A stretch of DNA of 64,000 nt from Adiantum capillus-veneris (Eukaryota > Streptophyta > Polypodiopsida > Polypodiales > Pteridaceae): the NCBI GenBank assembly GCA_014529385.2, contig CM043959.1:59222753-59286752 (forward strand), in the 5' to 3' direction. Numbering within the stretch: position 1 is the first letter of the stretch; each line of letters begins with the position of its first letter. Of the stretch, positions 12,287 through 24,430 are shown piece by piece. The notes beneath the pieces are model-generated. The model did not search any database. It saw nothing but the letters and a program-made list of their open reading frames with translations, and was not told the origin of the DNA. The position numbers and the translations under genes are program-made.

Positions 12287-15200
12287 TCATGCATATGAGT
12301 ATTTGAAAGTACATAAATAGGAGATTTGTTGCATGCATATGATTTTTGAGAGGAGTTGTGGATGCTCTTGCCAACACAGACACAATCGCATGCACACACG
12401 CACACACAAGTTGACAATGCAAAGAGCACAAATCACCTGGCAAATTTCGAAATAGCATATTCCAACTTGTTTGTTAGAAAGCGTACCACTAACAAAAATA
12501 AGAGACAAATCATTGGACTGAAAATGGTTTCCTGTTGAACCCTCAACCTGCTCACTTGAGGCTGGTTGTATCTTCAATCGCCCCAAATCATCACTCTCTT
12601 GAGTCACAGACCCATTGTTTAGAATTGTCATCACCTTGGGATCCAAGCCTCCACTCAAATAGACGTTTCGTTTTATAGAACCGCTAGTTTGTCTTAAGTG
12701 ATCAATGTGACTCCGCAATTTCATGGGCATGTCTTTTTCCAACTCGTTGGCATCATCCCACATGTTTGCATCAACAAAGATCTTTAACTTGAGTGCATAC
12801 CCAGCAGTGCTCTCCGGATCCAGCTTGACCAGCTTATCGAAGCACCCCCTTGCCAACTTCACATTGCTGTATATATCACAAGCAGTCAGCATAGCAATCC
12901 ACCCCGCCACATCCAAAGAATTGGGCATCATCTGCAAGAACTGTTTAGCTTCCAACAGATGCCCCGCTCGCCCAAGAAGATCGATCATGCATGTGAAATG
13001 CTCATTGCTTGGTGCAATACAGTAGTCTTCAAACATCGCCTTGAAAAACTGCTTACCTTTGTCTATTTCTCCTGCATGACCACATGCCATGAGGACAGAC
13101 ATGAAAATAGTAGCATCTGGTTTTAGGCCTTCTTGTAGCATGCCTTCTAAACATTGCTGAACCAATCCAGTATCCCCACGAGATGCATGCGCAGCTATTA
13201 TTGCAGCCCAAGATACGTCACTTCGTGTTTGCAGATGCTGTAGCACTAAATGAGCTTCCTCTACACGACCGCATTTTGCATACATGTCAAGAAGAGTGTT
13301 TCCAATTTCAACATCTTCTACATATCCACTCCTTAACACCCAATCATGTATCATGCTTCCTTGAGTGATTGCTCCAATGCTTCCACATGCTTTCAAGCAG
13401 CTCAAGAAAATGCTGCGGTTCGGCTCAATTCCCTCCTTGTCCATCCTCTCAAAAAGCTGCAATACGGTGAAATCATGCTGATGTTGGGCATGTCCGGCAA
13501 TGATGGCACTCCACGAGACCACTGTATGACCACTCAAAAGATCAAATACTTTGAGAGCCTCTTCCAGGCCCCCGCATTTACAATACATATCAACTAGCGT
13601 GTTGCCAATCGGAATATCGCCATCAAACCCACTTTGAATCAACTGGTGGTGGATCATCTTTCCCAGAAACAAAGACTCCAATTTGCAGCTAGCTTTCAAA
13701 ATGGAAAGAAAGCTGACTTTGTTCGGCTCCATGCCCTTTTGCAACATGTGCGAAAAAAGCTCAACTGCGTTAACACTGAGCCCATAATCTGCATATCCCC
13801 CTATCATTGCGGCCCAAGAAACTGAATCACGATTCAAATGTCTGTCGAAAGACCTCCTTGCCTCCTCCAAGCTCCCACATTTCACATACATGTCAATCAA
13901 AGCATTGCCAACAACTATGTGAGAGTCCAAGCCATTCTTAACAGCACAATTATGCAATAACCTGCCCTCTAAAATGGTTCCAATGCCACCACATGCCTTG
14001 AAGCCACATGAGAAGGAAAATTGGTCGAGTTTGGCACCAGAGGCCTCCATTTTAACTAGAAGAAGAAGAGCAGGCAGATTCAAACCATTTTGTGCATAAC
14101 CTGCGATTAAGGCACCCCATGCAGTCTCATCTCTATGTTTCAACCTGTCAAACACTAATTGTGCGTCTTCTATACATCCACACTTTGCATACATATCGAC
14201 AAGAGTGTTTCCAAGGGCGCTATCTATGACAATATTACTCTTTATTGTCAAGTTATGTGCACAATGTACCTGGGTTACTCTAGTACAAGCCTTTAAAACA
14301 CACACCAAAAGAACTGCGTTTAGCTTCATTCCCTTTGAGAGCATTTCGTCAAATAAATGGAAAGCAGCATCCCCACAACCATGTTGGGCATAGCCTGAGA
14401 TTAATGCTCCCCAGGAAATAGTGTCCTTATGTTGTTGCTTGCTAAAGACAGTCAACGCTTCCTTAAATATTCCTAGTCTTGAGTACATATCGACAAGACT
14501 ATTTGCAATGAATGGTTCCTGATAAAGACTACACTCAATAATCATGGCATGCACCAGAAAGCACAGTGAAATGCTTTGGATTTGAACACAAGCTTTCAGC
14601 AAGCATAAAAAGATGACTCTATCAGGTTTCAATCGCTCGCTTTGCGATCTGTGAAAGAGGTTAACAGCCATTTGACTATGTCCCAGCTCAATGCACCCCC
14701 CAATCATAGCGCTCCATATCACCACATCCCCATTTGTTTGTCTTTCAAACACGTATTCGGCATCATGTACGCAGCCGCATCGAAGATACATATCAACAAG
14801 GGCGCATCCGATGCACACATCAGACCCTAAACTCACACATACAATTGCATGATGCAATAGCTGGCCTGTCGCGGACTCACCACCATGTGCGCAAACCTTC
14901 AGTATACATGTGAACAGAAATTTGTTGGGATTATTGCCTTGGTAGTACATACAGTAGAACAACTCTAACGCAATGCAGTTGTGCCCAAGAGAGGCATGAG
15001 CTGAAATGATGGCATGCCATGTGTACAGAGAGGGATTGATGGTTTGCCCAAATGTGTAGTTAGCATCTCGCAGGCTGCCACACAATGCGAATATGCGTAT
15101 GAGCTGGTCTGTGAGCATGGGCATGGCCTCAAGGTGATCTTTGCGCACAAGGGAGAGTACTCTGCGACCCAAGTGAAGATCTTTTGTATGTATGCATTCC

Positions 15201-15304
15201 TTCAACATGCGCTGGATGGTCTCCAATGAGGGTACAAGCTTGAAAGCGTCAGTATGCGGCTCCAAGGGGGCTGCTCTGTTAGGGAGAGCCCGCTTCCAGG
15301 ACAT
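12287..15304 (-). CDS. PLS-class pentatricopeptide repeat protein with E-like C terminus
   Basis: An intronless PPR protein of about 1005 residues, best seen as an organelle RNA-binding factor. Tandem PPR motifs in PLS triplets of about 100 residues run through most of the chain. The recurring L-motif DMYxKCGxxEEA appears about six times between residues 170 and 680, followed each time by VSWAAMIxGYAxxG and LxACxxxG. After them comes an E1-like segment (LDVAGWIAMLTACDIYSNVK, then LDPESTAGYALK). No DYW deaminase signature is present, so editing would need a partner. I chose ATG at 15304 (MSWKRALPNRAAP); the frame is open further upstream only through duplicated DNA. The last 110 or so residues (Cys-rich, ending at 12287) do not look like PPR and may be read-through of 3' sequence or a missed splice. 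PLS-PPR proteins usually go to plastids or mitochondria; the basic N terminus fits, but targeting is inferred. Confidence 0.88.
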   Translation of the reverse strand: MSWKRALPNRAAPLEPHTDAFKLVPSLETIQRMLKECIHTKDLHLGRRVLSLVRKDHLEAMPMLTDQLIRIFALCGSLRDANYTFGQTINPSLYTWHAIISAHASLGHNCIALELFYCMYYQGNNPNKFLFTCILKVCAHGGESATGQLLHHAIVCVSLGSDVCIGCALVDMYLRCGCVHDAEYVFERQTNGDVVIWSAMIGGCIELGHSQMAVNLFHRSQSERLKPDRVIFLCLLKACVQIQSISLCFLVHAMIIECSLYQEPFIANSLVDMYSRLGIFKEALTVFSKQQHKDTISWGALISGYAQHGCGDAAFHLFDEMLSKGMKLNAVLLVCVLKACTRVTQVHCAHNLTIKSNIVIDSALGNTLVDMYAKCGCIEDAQLVFDRLKHRDETAWGALIAGYAQNGLNLPALLLLVKMEASGAKLDQFSFSCGFKACGGIGTILEGRLLHNCAVKNGLDSHIVVGNALIDMYVKCGSLEEARRSFDRHLNRDSVSWAAMIGGYADYGLSVNAVELFSHMLQKGMEPNKVSFLSILKASCKLESLFLGKMIHHQLIQSGFDGDIPIGNTLVDMYCKCGGLEEALKVFDLLSGHTVVSWSAIIAGHAQHQHDFTVLQLFERMDKEGIEPNRSIFLSCLKACGSIGAITQGSMIHDWVLRSGYVEDVEIGNTLLDMYAKCGRVEEAHLVLQHLQTRSDVSWAAIIAAHASRGDTGLVQQCLEGMLQEGLKPDATIFMSVLMACGHAGEIDKGKQFFKAMFEDYCIAPSNEHFTCMIDLLGRAGHLLEAKQFLQMMPNSLDVAGWIAMLTACDIYSNVKLARGCFDKLVKLDPESTAGYALKLKIFVDANMWDDANELEKDMPMKLRSHIDHLRQTSGSIKRNVYLSGGLDPKVMTILNNGSVTQESDDLGRLKIQPASSEQVEGSTGNHFQSNDLSLIFVSGTLSNKQVGICYFEICQVICALCIVNLCVRVCMRLCLCWQEHPQLLSKIICMQQISYLCTFKYSYA

Positions 15305-15518
15305 GACATGTCGCCACAAAGGCCTCAAGGTGATCTTTGCGCACGAGGGAGAGTACTCTGCGACCCAAGTGAAGATCTTTTCTGTGTATGCATTCCTTCA
15401 ACATGCGCTGGATGGTCTCCAATGAGGGTACAAGCTTGAAAGCGTCAGTATGCGGCTCCAAGGGGGCTGCTCTGTTAGGGAGAGCCCGCTTCCAGGACAT
15501 GACATGTCGCCACAAAGA
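15127..15518. repeat. 196-bp tandem duplication over the PPR 5' end
   Basis: 15127-15322 and 15323-15518 are near-identical direct copies, differing for example by ACAAGG/ACGAGG and TTGTAT/TCTGTG. They cover the first roughly 60 codons of the PPR gene. Because 196 is not a multiple of 3, the outer copy is out of frame and encodes only a short N-terminal decoy ending about 12 residues after the duplicated part. Confidence 0.95.
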
Positions 15519-15779
15519 ACGTCTCCTGCAGGCAAACGAAACCTCACTATTCTGAGTGATTACTTACCACGGTTAAACAGGATCAGCTTCAGGCACGGGC
15601 AATTAAATGAGCGTCAGTATGCGGCTCCAAGGGGGCTGCTCTGTTAGGGAGAGCCCGCTTCCAGGACATGACATGTCGCCACAAAGAACGTCTCCTGCAG
15701 GCAAACGAAACCTCACTATTCTGAGTGATTACTTACCACGGTTAAACAGGATCAGCTTCAGGCACGGGCAATTAAATGA
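15442..15779. repeat. 169-bp tandem duplication upstream of the PPR gene
   Basis: 15442-15610 and 15611-15779 are direct copies starting GCGTCAGTATGCGG and ending GGGCAATTAAATGA. The unit overlaps the 196-bp duplication, so the first codons of the PPR gene occur three times in all: inner functional, middle and outer. Confidence 0.95.
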
Positions 15780-18228
15780 AGCCCAAGCTGTGGGATCTAC
15801 GATGGGGGAACTAGGACATGCAGATCAGGACGCGCGCAGCCGTAGGATGACCCAAAGTAAACTAGGACACGAACTAACCTTGCTTGGTGGACTTGAGTAT
15901 CAAAGGACATATGCAAATTGACTTTTAGCAGCTAGCATTGAAGGGAACAAGAGCAAAACCAATTTGGGAAGGGCGGCATTGTGTAAAAGGGATATACACT
16001 TGAAAAATGGTATAATGTTTATGAGAGGAGACAAAGTTAAGTGCATCAATTATTAGAGATTAAAGGGGTGGTTACAATTGAGATTATATCCAAGCGAAGT
16101 TGTACTACTATGTCTACAGAAGAATGTTTTTTCTAGTATACATGCTACATGTAAATTCTTGCAAACGAAAAGTATTTCAAAAAGTAATTTTTCATTGAAT
16201 GGTTGGTGCGCAACACGTCGGTTCACATTTTTGAAGGTGGATTTCGAGTGCGTTTTGCCTTTCTTCTTTTATAGTTGTTTGCATTTTGCCTTTCTTCTTT
16301 TGTAGTTATTCCCAGTACAATGAATGAGGACAATGATACATGTAACTTCACCTTTTGTGTTCTATGTTATGACATCGACAATGCATGTTGCACCGTTTGC
16401 CGCATTGCTTGTCAAGTTAATATTTTCAGTGATCATGCAGTGCAACAAATTGCGTTTGAATCCAGCTCATTGAACTTAGGGTATAGGAACCACTATTGAA
16501 GGACATTTATGTTACCCGCATTTGTCTTCATTTCAAGTTTTGTAATGTCAGTTTGATTGTACAATTTATTCAAGGCAAGGTTGTTATAGTGTTGGACGTT
16601 CGGCATGTGAGTACAGATTATCGTAGTAGAGTTATTGATGTAGTCATGCACATGCGCTTCATCTATAATACATGCACCCAAGGTACAATTGATCTCATCT
16701 ATGACTAGTTTTCTTTCTCGAAAAATGGTGAAGAAATGAAGCAATTCAGGATCCGTTGCATGCATAGAGCATAACATCTTGTACAAAGTTGCATGTAGCC
16801 AGTGGACCGGCTTGTGATATAGCATGTGCTACAAAGCTTCCGTGTGTGACTACAAACTGGGGGTAGTTGGGCACGATCTTTGAGCAAGAGAACACATTTG
16901 TTGTTGAAGGAATCTGCCAATTTATTGCTTGTTACATTGATATTTTGTCTTACGATAAGGTCAAAAGTCGTTTGGGTTAACATGGATAGCTCGTCTATAA
17001 TTATATGTATGCCTCTTTTATGTCCAAATATTGCTCATCGATCTCATGAATAGAGAGAGGATACTGTTGATTCATGGCTGGTATCTTGAACTAGTAATGG
17101 ACTGTAGATATAATGCTGCTAAGCCTTGTTGCTGCCACCCCGATGACAAAGCGCCCAACAATAATACAAAAGTGAGAGCAACAGGAGTGTCTATTTCATT
17201 TATCTGTCAACCTCGTTTATCGCGCTATATGTGAGGCATGCCGTCGCGCAGTAGAGACATATTTCTAGATTGTGAGCAAAGATGTCACATTGCATGCTCC
17301 AATCTTTATACAATGCAGTGATTTCAAACCATGACCTAGCATATGGACGATAAGCTAGTTTCAAGTTGGCTGCAGTTTGCTCTTTAGCTTATTGATTCTT
17401 AGACTGTAATCTTCTAGGCATTGAGAACTTCATATTGACACCTAGTACGGGAGAAACGAGGACATATATAGTATGGCATCAATTATTTAGACACATAGTA
17501 AGATATAAATTATTTAGAGCTAAAGTAAAGATGCACAAGGTGAATTCACTACTATGATACACCACATGAATTCACTGCTTGTGTATTCATTATTGTAATA
17601 CATCACATACATTTGGCAAGCAACCGTATGCAAAAGTTTGCGTGTGTAACTCACGTGCAAATGTTGATCGACATTGAGTGTATAGTTCTGAAAATGAGAT
17701 CCAGATAAACAAAAGCAAAGGAAGTAATGCGAAAAATTCTAAAACAAGCAAGTAGATAAAGCATGAATGAACTGCAACAATAAATGAGGTGCTTTATTGA
17801 ACTGCAATGTTGTACTCCTGCTTTTTGATTGTCCAATCTACAGGCCAATATGTGAGTCAAGCTACAAAAAAGCAATGTGAATAGTTAAACATATCATCTT
17901 GCAATGAAACGTCACATCGAAAGTGCAAAGTATATTGTGCACGTCATACAAAGGTGTCATACAAAAGTATGGTGGAGAGCTGACACTGTGGTCTCTACAA
18001 AAAATTATAAGAAACGGAAGTCGTGCTCTGCCCCGTAGCGTTTATGTGTTGCGCCAAGCAAACGCATGCGCATGGAAAATTGGATGCAGATAACGGACCT
18101 TGCAATGTTGACGAGCTGCAGTCGCGCTTGTGCAATTGGAGCATGCAGTGTTGTGAATATATGTCCTCCCTGCCATACACAAAACATGCGAGATGTAACT
18201 TTATGATCTATGTCCTATGATCAATATT

Positions 18229-18297
<69 letters not shown>

Positions 18298-18715
18298 TGA
18301 AAGCTACTTCGGTTAGCAATTATGTCTTCTTGCCTCCTTGCTGACTAACCTACATTATGTATTGATGCCAAATTGATGTTTGCATTTGCAACCATCTGAC
18401 CTTGATCTGATAGCTACTGCCTACATGGACCTTTGCTCATAGGATCGTCACCAAATCATGGTTATTGGCAAGAAGGGAGCTTCGAAGCAGTAACTGCTAT
18501 GCATTCAAATCCACACCACCAGCATTCCCTGCTTCGTATGCATCTGCTGAAGAGCAACGTTGCAATATATTGTTGTTGCTAATCTCAACTGTGGCCGCAT
18601 TAGTTGTCGCCTGCACACTGTTTAGAAAGAGAATCTCTTTACAGGCCGCAATATTGGCCATATTGTTTGTAAAATTTTTGCTATCCCACCCAGATGTTGA
18701 ATGGCCAGCAATGAA
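15780..18715. other. No gene recognised; one (CT)n tract
   Basis: Mixed-composition DNA with only short open frames on either strand and no recognisable domain. A (CT)n tract of about 60 bases lies at 18233-18292. The first few hundred bases may hold the PPR promoter, but no clear TATA box or other signal could be assigned. Confidence 0.5.
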
Positions 18716-19754
18716 TTACTGATGGAGGCTAATAGGTGCTAACATATTGGTATGCCTGTCTCCAAAAATGCCATTACTCTGCAGTCCTTGTTCTTCGGCT
18801 TCTCCAGCATCAAAGCTCTTTGTGTGGAAAAAAGAATTAGCTTCCGCTTCTTCTCTTTGGCTATTCTTTTGATCCTGGTCGATAGTGTAAGCACCTGCAT
18901 GATTGACTACTTGCCTTTCGCTGCATTGTTGTTGCATCTCAATGGAGCTACACATTAACCTATTCCCACAAACACCATATTCTGTGTTGAATTGGTAATG
19001 AGAGATGTTTTTGTTTATCTCCAGATCGTTCTGAAATGCTTGCCTCATCAAATTTTCAGATAGGCCAACAACAGAGCTGGACGAGGAGTGCAACTGAAGT
19101 CAATAGCTCATCAGACCATGACTCGCACTGGTGGCAATATTCCCCAATTCCTTTCCCTCGACATTGAGCTGTCTGCCACTAATCCCCTCAAACTCTCTGC
19201 TAAAAGTGCAAATAGCTAGCACTAAAGCCGTTGGCTTAATTACTTGAGGATAACCATGATAAGCTTCGGTGTGATCGATTCTGCTAAGCCTTTTTGCCCT
19301 CATGTCCACTTCGACATTTATTCTTTCCATTTCTTCGGTCTCTTCCATCTGCATCGCCAACACCTTGATAGCATCAACAGAAAAATGTGTTGAACGGGCC
19401 TGCGAAGGCAATTAAGTTATGGTGGTTCAACTCCAGATTAGGCCAACTGATCATTGATTAAAATCTGATTATCTTCTGTTTCAGTAGCACTATAACATAC
19501 CTCTGCCATTGGTTGATCGCACGAAATATCTGATCTTTGAGAATGCTCATCACGTCGACAAGCATCCGAAGTACCCTCTAGCTTGATGATCTATGAAATA
19601 TAACAACTCCTTTTCTGTTCTACCCGGCTTACTGCTGCACAGACAAACTGCGCAGAAAAGAATTGGTGTGAATCTTGAGAATTAGGCATGGGGACCTGTT
19701 GCATATCATTTCCATGGACATTGAAGGATGATCGAGGGCACAGGATTGTTGAAT
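18716..19754 (-). pseudogene. Probable 3' part of a spliced host gene, truncated upstream
   Basis: Several minus-strand blocks look like exons. An acceptor TTGCAG precedes 19754, and the block runs to a GTAAGC donor at 19633. A block at 19590-19501 (30 codons, ending DQPMAE) follows TTCATAG and ends at GTATGT. A block begins at 19399 after CTTCGCAG and reads ARSTHFSVDAIK. A last block at 19093-18716 follows CTTCAG and reads LHSSSSSVVGLSENL to a stop. The first three join in phase. The gap between the first two is only 42 bases, very short for a plant intron. The donor before the last block is unclear. Composition is Ser/Gln/Glu rich and no domain is recognised. Upstream exons are missing: an LTR element begins at 19985. 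Confidence 0.4.
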
Positions 19755-19984
19755 CTGCAATAGATTATATACTTAGAGCGGCATAATACTGTCCAGAAAT
19801 GAGCTGAATAAGGTAGTTGAAGCTAGACATACTGTTCAGCTAGCCACTGGGTCTTGTTGCACACAAAGCTGTTATGATCGAGAAGGCTTATAATTAGGTA
19901 TTGATTCTGGGGAACCTACGAACTGCTTGTGGAGAAGATCTAACTGCTTCTATACATGAGAAATTTTTCAAACCTTCTTGTGGA

Positions 19985-21609
19985 TGTCATAAAATCTAAT
20001 ATCTAACCAACCCAAATGATTTTCTCATATTAAATTGATCACTTAATGTGGGAGAATAAACGGGAACAAGTGTTAAGATATAGATATGTGCTTATAGATC
20101 TATCTCAACACGGGGCCAATGGTAAAGGGGCCCAAAAGGGAGATGGTCTATCAAAGAACAAGGCTAACCAATGGAGCATAAGACCTTAGTGTTAGCTTCA
20201 TTGAAGACCTCCAATAATGTGTGTAAAAGTCCTTTGACCTTAGGTAAGCTAGGGCTGAGCTTGAGGTGGGAACCCGGCCCAAGCTCGAGGTGCTTGAGGT
20301 GCTTGTCGTGCTTGAGGTGTTTGTCCTGCTTGAGGTGCTTGATTAAGGTGCTTGAGGTGCTTGACTTACTCCATGCTTGAGGTGCTTGACTTGCTACATG
20401 ATTAAGGTGCTTGAGGTGCCTTGAGATGCTTGCCTGAGATGCTTGTGGGAACACCCCCTAGTCCAAGTGCTTTGTCATGCTTGATGACTAAGGTGCTTGA
20501 GCTCCTAAAGTCAAAAGCATCCCTACAAGAGGGGGGGCGAGCCCTTTTCCTAGGGATTAGAGAGAGAACACACACTCACACTCACAAGGGAAGCCCCAGC
20601 TTGAAGAGGCAGCAAGGACACATGTCAAGTCCCTACCCATGTTACCTTCATGTGTTGCTTGAAGCCTATTGGCTAGGCTTCAAAGGGGTCCAATGATAAA
20701 TTACTTGAATTATCTAATTGTTTTTGCATTTATCAAGTCCTCTCTCTTAAAGGGGAAAGGGGGACACTTGTCCCAAGGCTACCCATGTTGCTTGTAATGG
20801 CTCCTGCTTGTGATTGGCTAGGCCTGGAGGGGTCCAATGAGCTTCAAGCATGAGCTACAAGGGGGGGTCGACCCAAGCAAGCTAGGGGGGTGCTTAGGGG
20901 GTATACTCACCCACACACACTCACAAACACTCTCATTGTGTACTATGCAAAGTGCAAGAGCTCCCTCTCCTTCTCCAAGCAAGTAGAGGTTGAGAGCCTA
21001 CACCAACACTCTTGGCTATGGAGTGCAAATCCAACCAAGAGCCATGCTTCAATGCTTAAGCTTGCCATCTCCTTCTTCTTCATTACTATGCTATTATGTA
21101 TGCTAGCAACAAGAGTATGATAAGTGAGGAACTAATTCTTTCTCCTACGAAATGTTTCTTCTTCCTCTTCCCTACCCTCATTCCCTGCTAGCTCTCTCCA
21201 CCTTCAAAGGTGTTTGAGGTCTTGGGACTGAGGCTTGGGATAGTTAAATCTTTCTTCAAGTTCATGTTATGTTATGATTGTGATGCATGAAGCTTTCCAT
21301 CTTCATTGCATCACCTAGGTCACAAGGAACACAAAGAATGTATTGTAACAAGTCTCTCTTAATGGGAGAAATCATAATACAAATGCCTATTGGAGGGGGG
21401 ACCGGCTCCACATAAATCCGGTCCTCAATTGTTGTCATGTTCTCTAAACTCTCTCTCTTGCAAAAGTATTGTCTATGCCAAGTTAACTAATTGCTATGAT
21501 TATGTTGCTTACTTCAATTATGTCAACCCGCTATGCTCACAAAATCATTTCTTGAAAGTACTCTCATTAAATTCCGCTACTCTCACATATTAAGGCAAAT
21601 TCCATTACA
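19985..21609 (+). repeat. 5' LTR of the chromovirus
   Basis: 1625 bp, TG...CA. It contains a minisatellite of GAGGTGCTTG-like units at about 20285-20450 and ends one base before the primer binding site. Its first 255 bp recur at 27159-27413. Confidence 0.9.
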
Positions 21610-21610
21610 T

Positions 21611-21622
21611 TGGTATCAAAGC
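21611..21622 (+). other. Primer binding site (initiator tRNA-Met type)
   Basis: TGGTATCAAAGC immediately follows the 5' LTR. It differs by one base from the canonical TGGTATCAGAGC. Confidence 0.75.
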
Positions 21623-22024
21623 ATTTGGTTTCTCTTTTCTTGCTTAAGAAGAGAGGTCCTTAAGTAGCCTATAAATGGTTGATGTTGTTAATTATAATAG
21701 AGTAAGTGGAACTGGGATCTAATATCGGTTTTGTTAAGCCCACTATGTGGGGGATGGTGCACACCTCGGGAGCTTTGGACTTAATAATGGAGTCTTTTTA
21801 GACTTGCCTACGGCTTTACCATTATTGAGCCACAAGAAGTCCGAAAGGAGCTAGCCCTTGGCAACTCTGCTATGTTAGACCTACTCTTCTACTCTCTATA
21901 ATTAACCACTTTGAGCCGTGGGTGTAGATACTTAAGAGCCAATTTTCAAAGGCTAAGAGGAGTGGCAACTAAGGTTTTGAATTGCCAAAGCATACACTAA
22001 GTACATACATAAAATTTTGTTAAC

Positions 22025-24430
22025 ATGGCTGACAATAATCAAGAGAGTAGAATGAACATTGATAGCTTTGATTTTGCACATGAAGGTGCTAATGATGATG
22101 CTCCCATGTTTGTGAATTATCTTGTGACTAGGTTGCAACAGGCTATGGGCAACCCTACTTTGCAAGCCGAAGTTACTCAACAACTTCGTGCCTATGGAAT
22201 TTCCCTTCCTCTCCAAGAGGAGAGAGAGCTTAGGAGGCCTCTTGAAGAGACCCCCAAAAGAAGACTCTCTCCCATTCGAGAGGAGGAATCCAAAGAGAAA
22301 GAAAGCAATGAAAGTCTAAGTTCTTCTGAAGATGTGGCTCCACGAAGAAGGCGGTCTAGACGATCGCCTACTCCTCCCAAGAGGAAAAGAGCAACCCATA
22401 GTCCTTCACCTCATCACTCTGAAAGGCAAGAGAGGAAACAAAGGAAGAAAAGGGCTAGGAAGAGGTCACCCTCTTCTCCTTCTTCTTCACCTTCCTCCTC
22501 TTCCGATGAAAGTTATGGCTATTCTCCTAGAGAATACAAGAGGGGAGGACATCGCAAATCATTTCCTGCATGGCGAAGGTCACAAAAGCTAAAGAAGTTC
22601 AAGGAGGGAGGAAAGAGTATCTCTTTTCTCACCTACGATGGCACCTTTGGTGCTACTGACAAAGTGTTGGCCTTCATCCAGCAATTTGATGCGGCCTTTG
22701 GGGACGAGGGATTCACAGAGTCCTCCAAGCTACGTCATGTAGCTATGCACTTCCAAAAATCAGCTCGTCAATGGTGGGCTAGCCTTCGTGGCAATGGAGA
22801 AGCCCCAAAGACATGAAAAACTCTACGAGTTTCCATCATGAAGCAATTTCTGCCAAGCGATACTAAAGATAAAGTTCTTACCGAATGGCGCGGCTTGAAG
22901 CTTCTCTCTCATGAGTCTATCAACAAGTATGTAGACAAGTTTTGGGATTTACATCTCAAAGCTACTGTCTTTCAAAAGATAGACTTTGCCGAGCAAAGAC
23001 AGCAATTCTGTGCAGGATTACCTGAAGAGATGGCCGAATATATCAACTCTCAACGGCCCGGTACTATTACCGAAGTAATCCACCACACCATGGTTGCTTC
23101 ACGCATCAATTTCCATCAAGGGGCTAGACGTAATGTCAAGCCCATGGAAAACAAAGATAAAAATGATGCAAAGGGGAAATCCAATGCTCAAAATAATTCC
23201 CAAGGCACTTCCAACAACAACAATCGGTCCAAGGAGAAGGGAGTTTACAAAGGTAAAAACAAACTCTCTCCTGAAGAGCTTGAAGCTTTTCGCAAGGACC
23301 ATAAGTGTTTCAAGTGTGGAGAGCAAGGACATGGCTATCGTTCTTGCCCCAAGAAGAATACTCACAATGAGACTCCTAGAGCTTCCACCATCGAAGCTCC
23401 AAAAGAGGATGCTCATTGCAAAGGATCATCACTCTCCTATGCTTGGGGAAAGGTAAGAGAGCATGATGCTTTCATCTTGTTTGACCCTAGCTCTACTCTT
23501 AACTTCATATCAATAGAGTTGGCCACCAAGTTGGGCATTCAAGCCTTTGAGATGGGAGATATAGTAGTCGCTGATGCAGCTTTCAAGGGACAACAAGCCT
23601 CCGTTACTCCCTTGATTGGGAAGTTGAGGCTTCATGTCCAAAGCTATGTCGACAAAGAAGACTTCTTCATCTCTCCTCTCCAACATCAGGATGTTATCCT
23701 AGGGGCACCATGGTTTGATCGCATGGCTGCCAACATGAAGTTCCCTGAAAGGAGAATTTACTTCACTTATAGGGGAAAGAACATGTATATAGATGCTAGT
23801 GAGCGTGGTCGCACTATTCCACTTGTAAATCCTCTTTCTTTTGATAAATCAATGAAGAGCTCAGTTTCTGCGTACATGATTTATGTCAAAGAGTCTCTAA
23901 AGGCTAATAATGTTTCATCAAATGAAAATGATAGGAATCAAGAAGAGTCAGACTTGCCTACTTTTCTAAAAGGATTCCAAGATGTGTTCATCGATGATAT
24001 CCCTATGAACCTACCTCCAAAACGAGGGGATGATGACCATCGTATTGAGCTCCTTCCGAGAAGCTCACCGCCTAACAAACCTCCTTATCGAGTCTCACAA
24101 GCTCAACAAGAGGAGATTATGAGGCAAGTACAGGAATTGGTAGACAAAGGGATGGTGAGGCCTAGTTCCTCTCCCTTTTGTTCTCCAGTCCTATTAGTGC
24201 AAAAGAAAGATGGTACATATCGTATGTGTGTGGACTATCGAGCACTAAACCATATCACTATCAAAAACAAATTTCCCGTGCCTCGGATAGAAGATCTGTT
24301 TGATAAGCTACAAGGCTCTACCTACTTCAGTAGGATTGACCTTAAGAGTGGCTATCATCAAATAAGGATAGTGGATGAAGATATCCTAAGACCGTGTTTC
24401 GCACAACATTTGGTCTTTATGAATATCTAG
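22025..24430 (+). pseudogene. Chromovirus gag, protease and 5' half of RT, broken
   Basis: Starts at ATG 22025 (MADNNQESRMN). A charged Arg/Ser-rich stretch precedes the capsid-like gag region (FLTYDGTFGATDKVLAFIQQ, then QWWASLRG). A TGA at 22814-22816 interrupts gag, and the same frame continues at once. The zinc knuckle [14 protein letters not shown] is at about 23305-23346. The retropepsin site reads FDPSSTLNF, near 23480, instead of the usual D-S/T-G. RT begins with [11 protein letters not shown] and DLKSGYHQI. Just after VDEDI, at about 24385, a one-base loss throws the frame off; RT resumes one frame over at 24394. The product would be the structural protein, protease and polymerase of the element. 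Confidence 0.9.

Noticed and set aside
12356-15229. Plus-strand frames across the PPR gene
   Set aside because: They are antisense shadows of a clearly coding minus strand.
15305-15515. PPR start upstream of ATG 15304 (non-ATG start at 15328 or the outer copy at 15515)
   Set aside because: The 15328 position is TTG and lies in the duplication junction. The outer copy is out of frame because the unit is 196 bp.
18465-18722. Small membrane protein on the plus strand (hydrophobic segment LLLLISTVAALVVACTLF)
   Set aside because: No ATG context, homologue or promoter signal. It overlaps the 3' side of the minus-strand exon series, so chance is likely.
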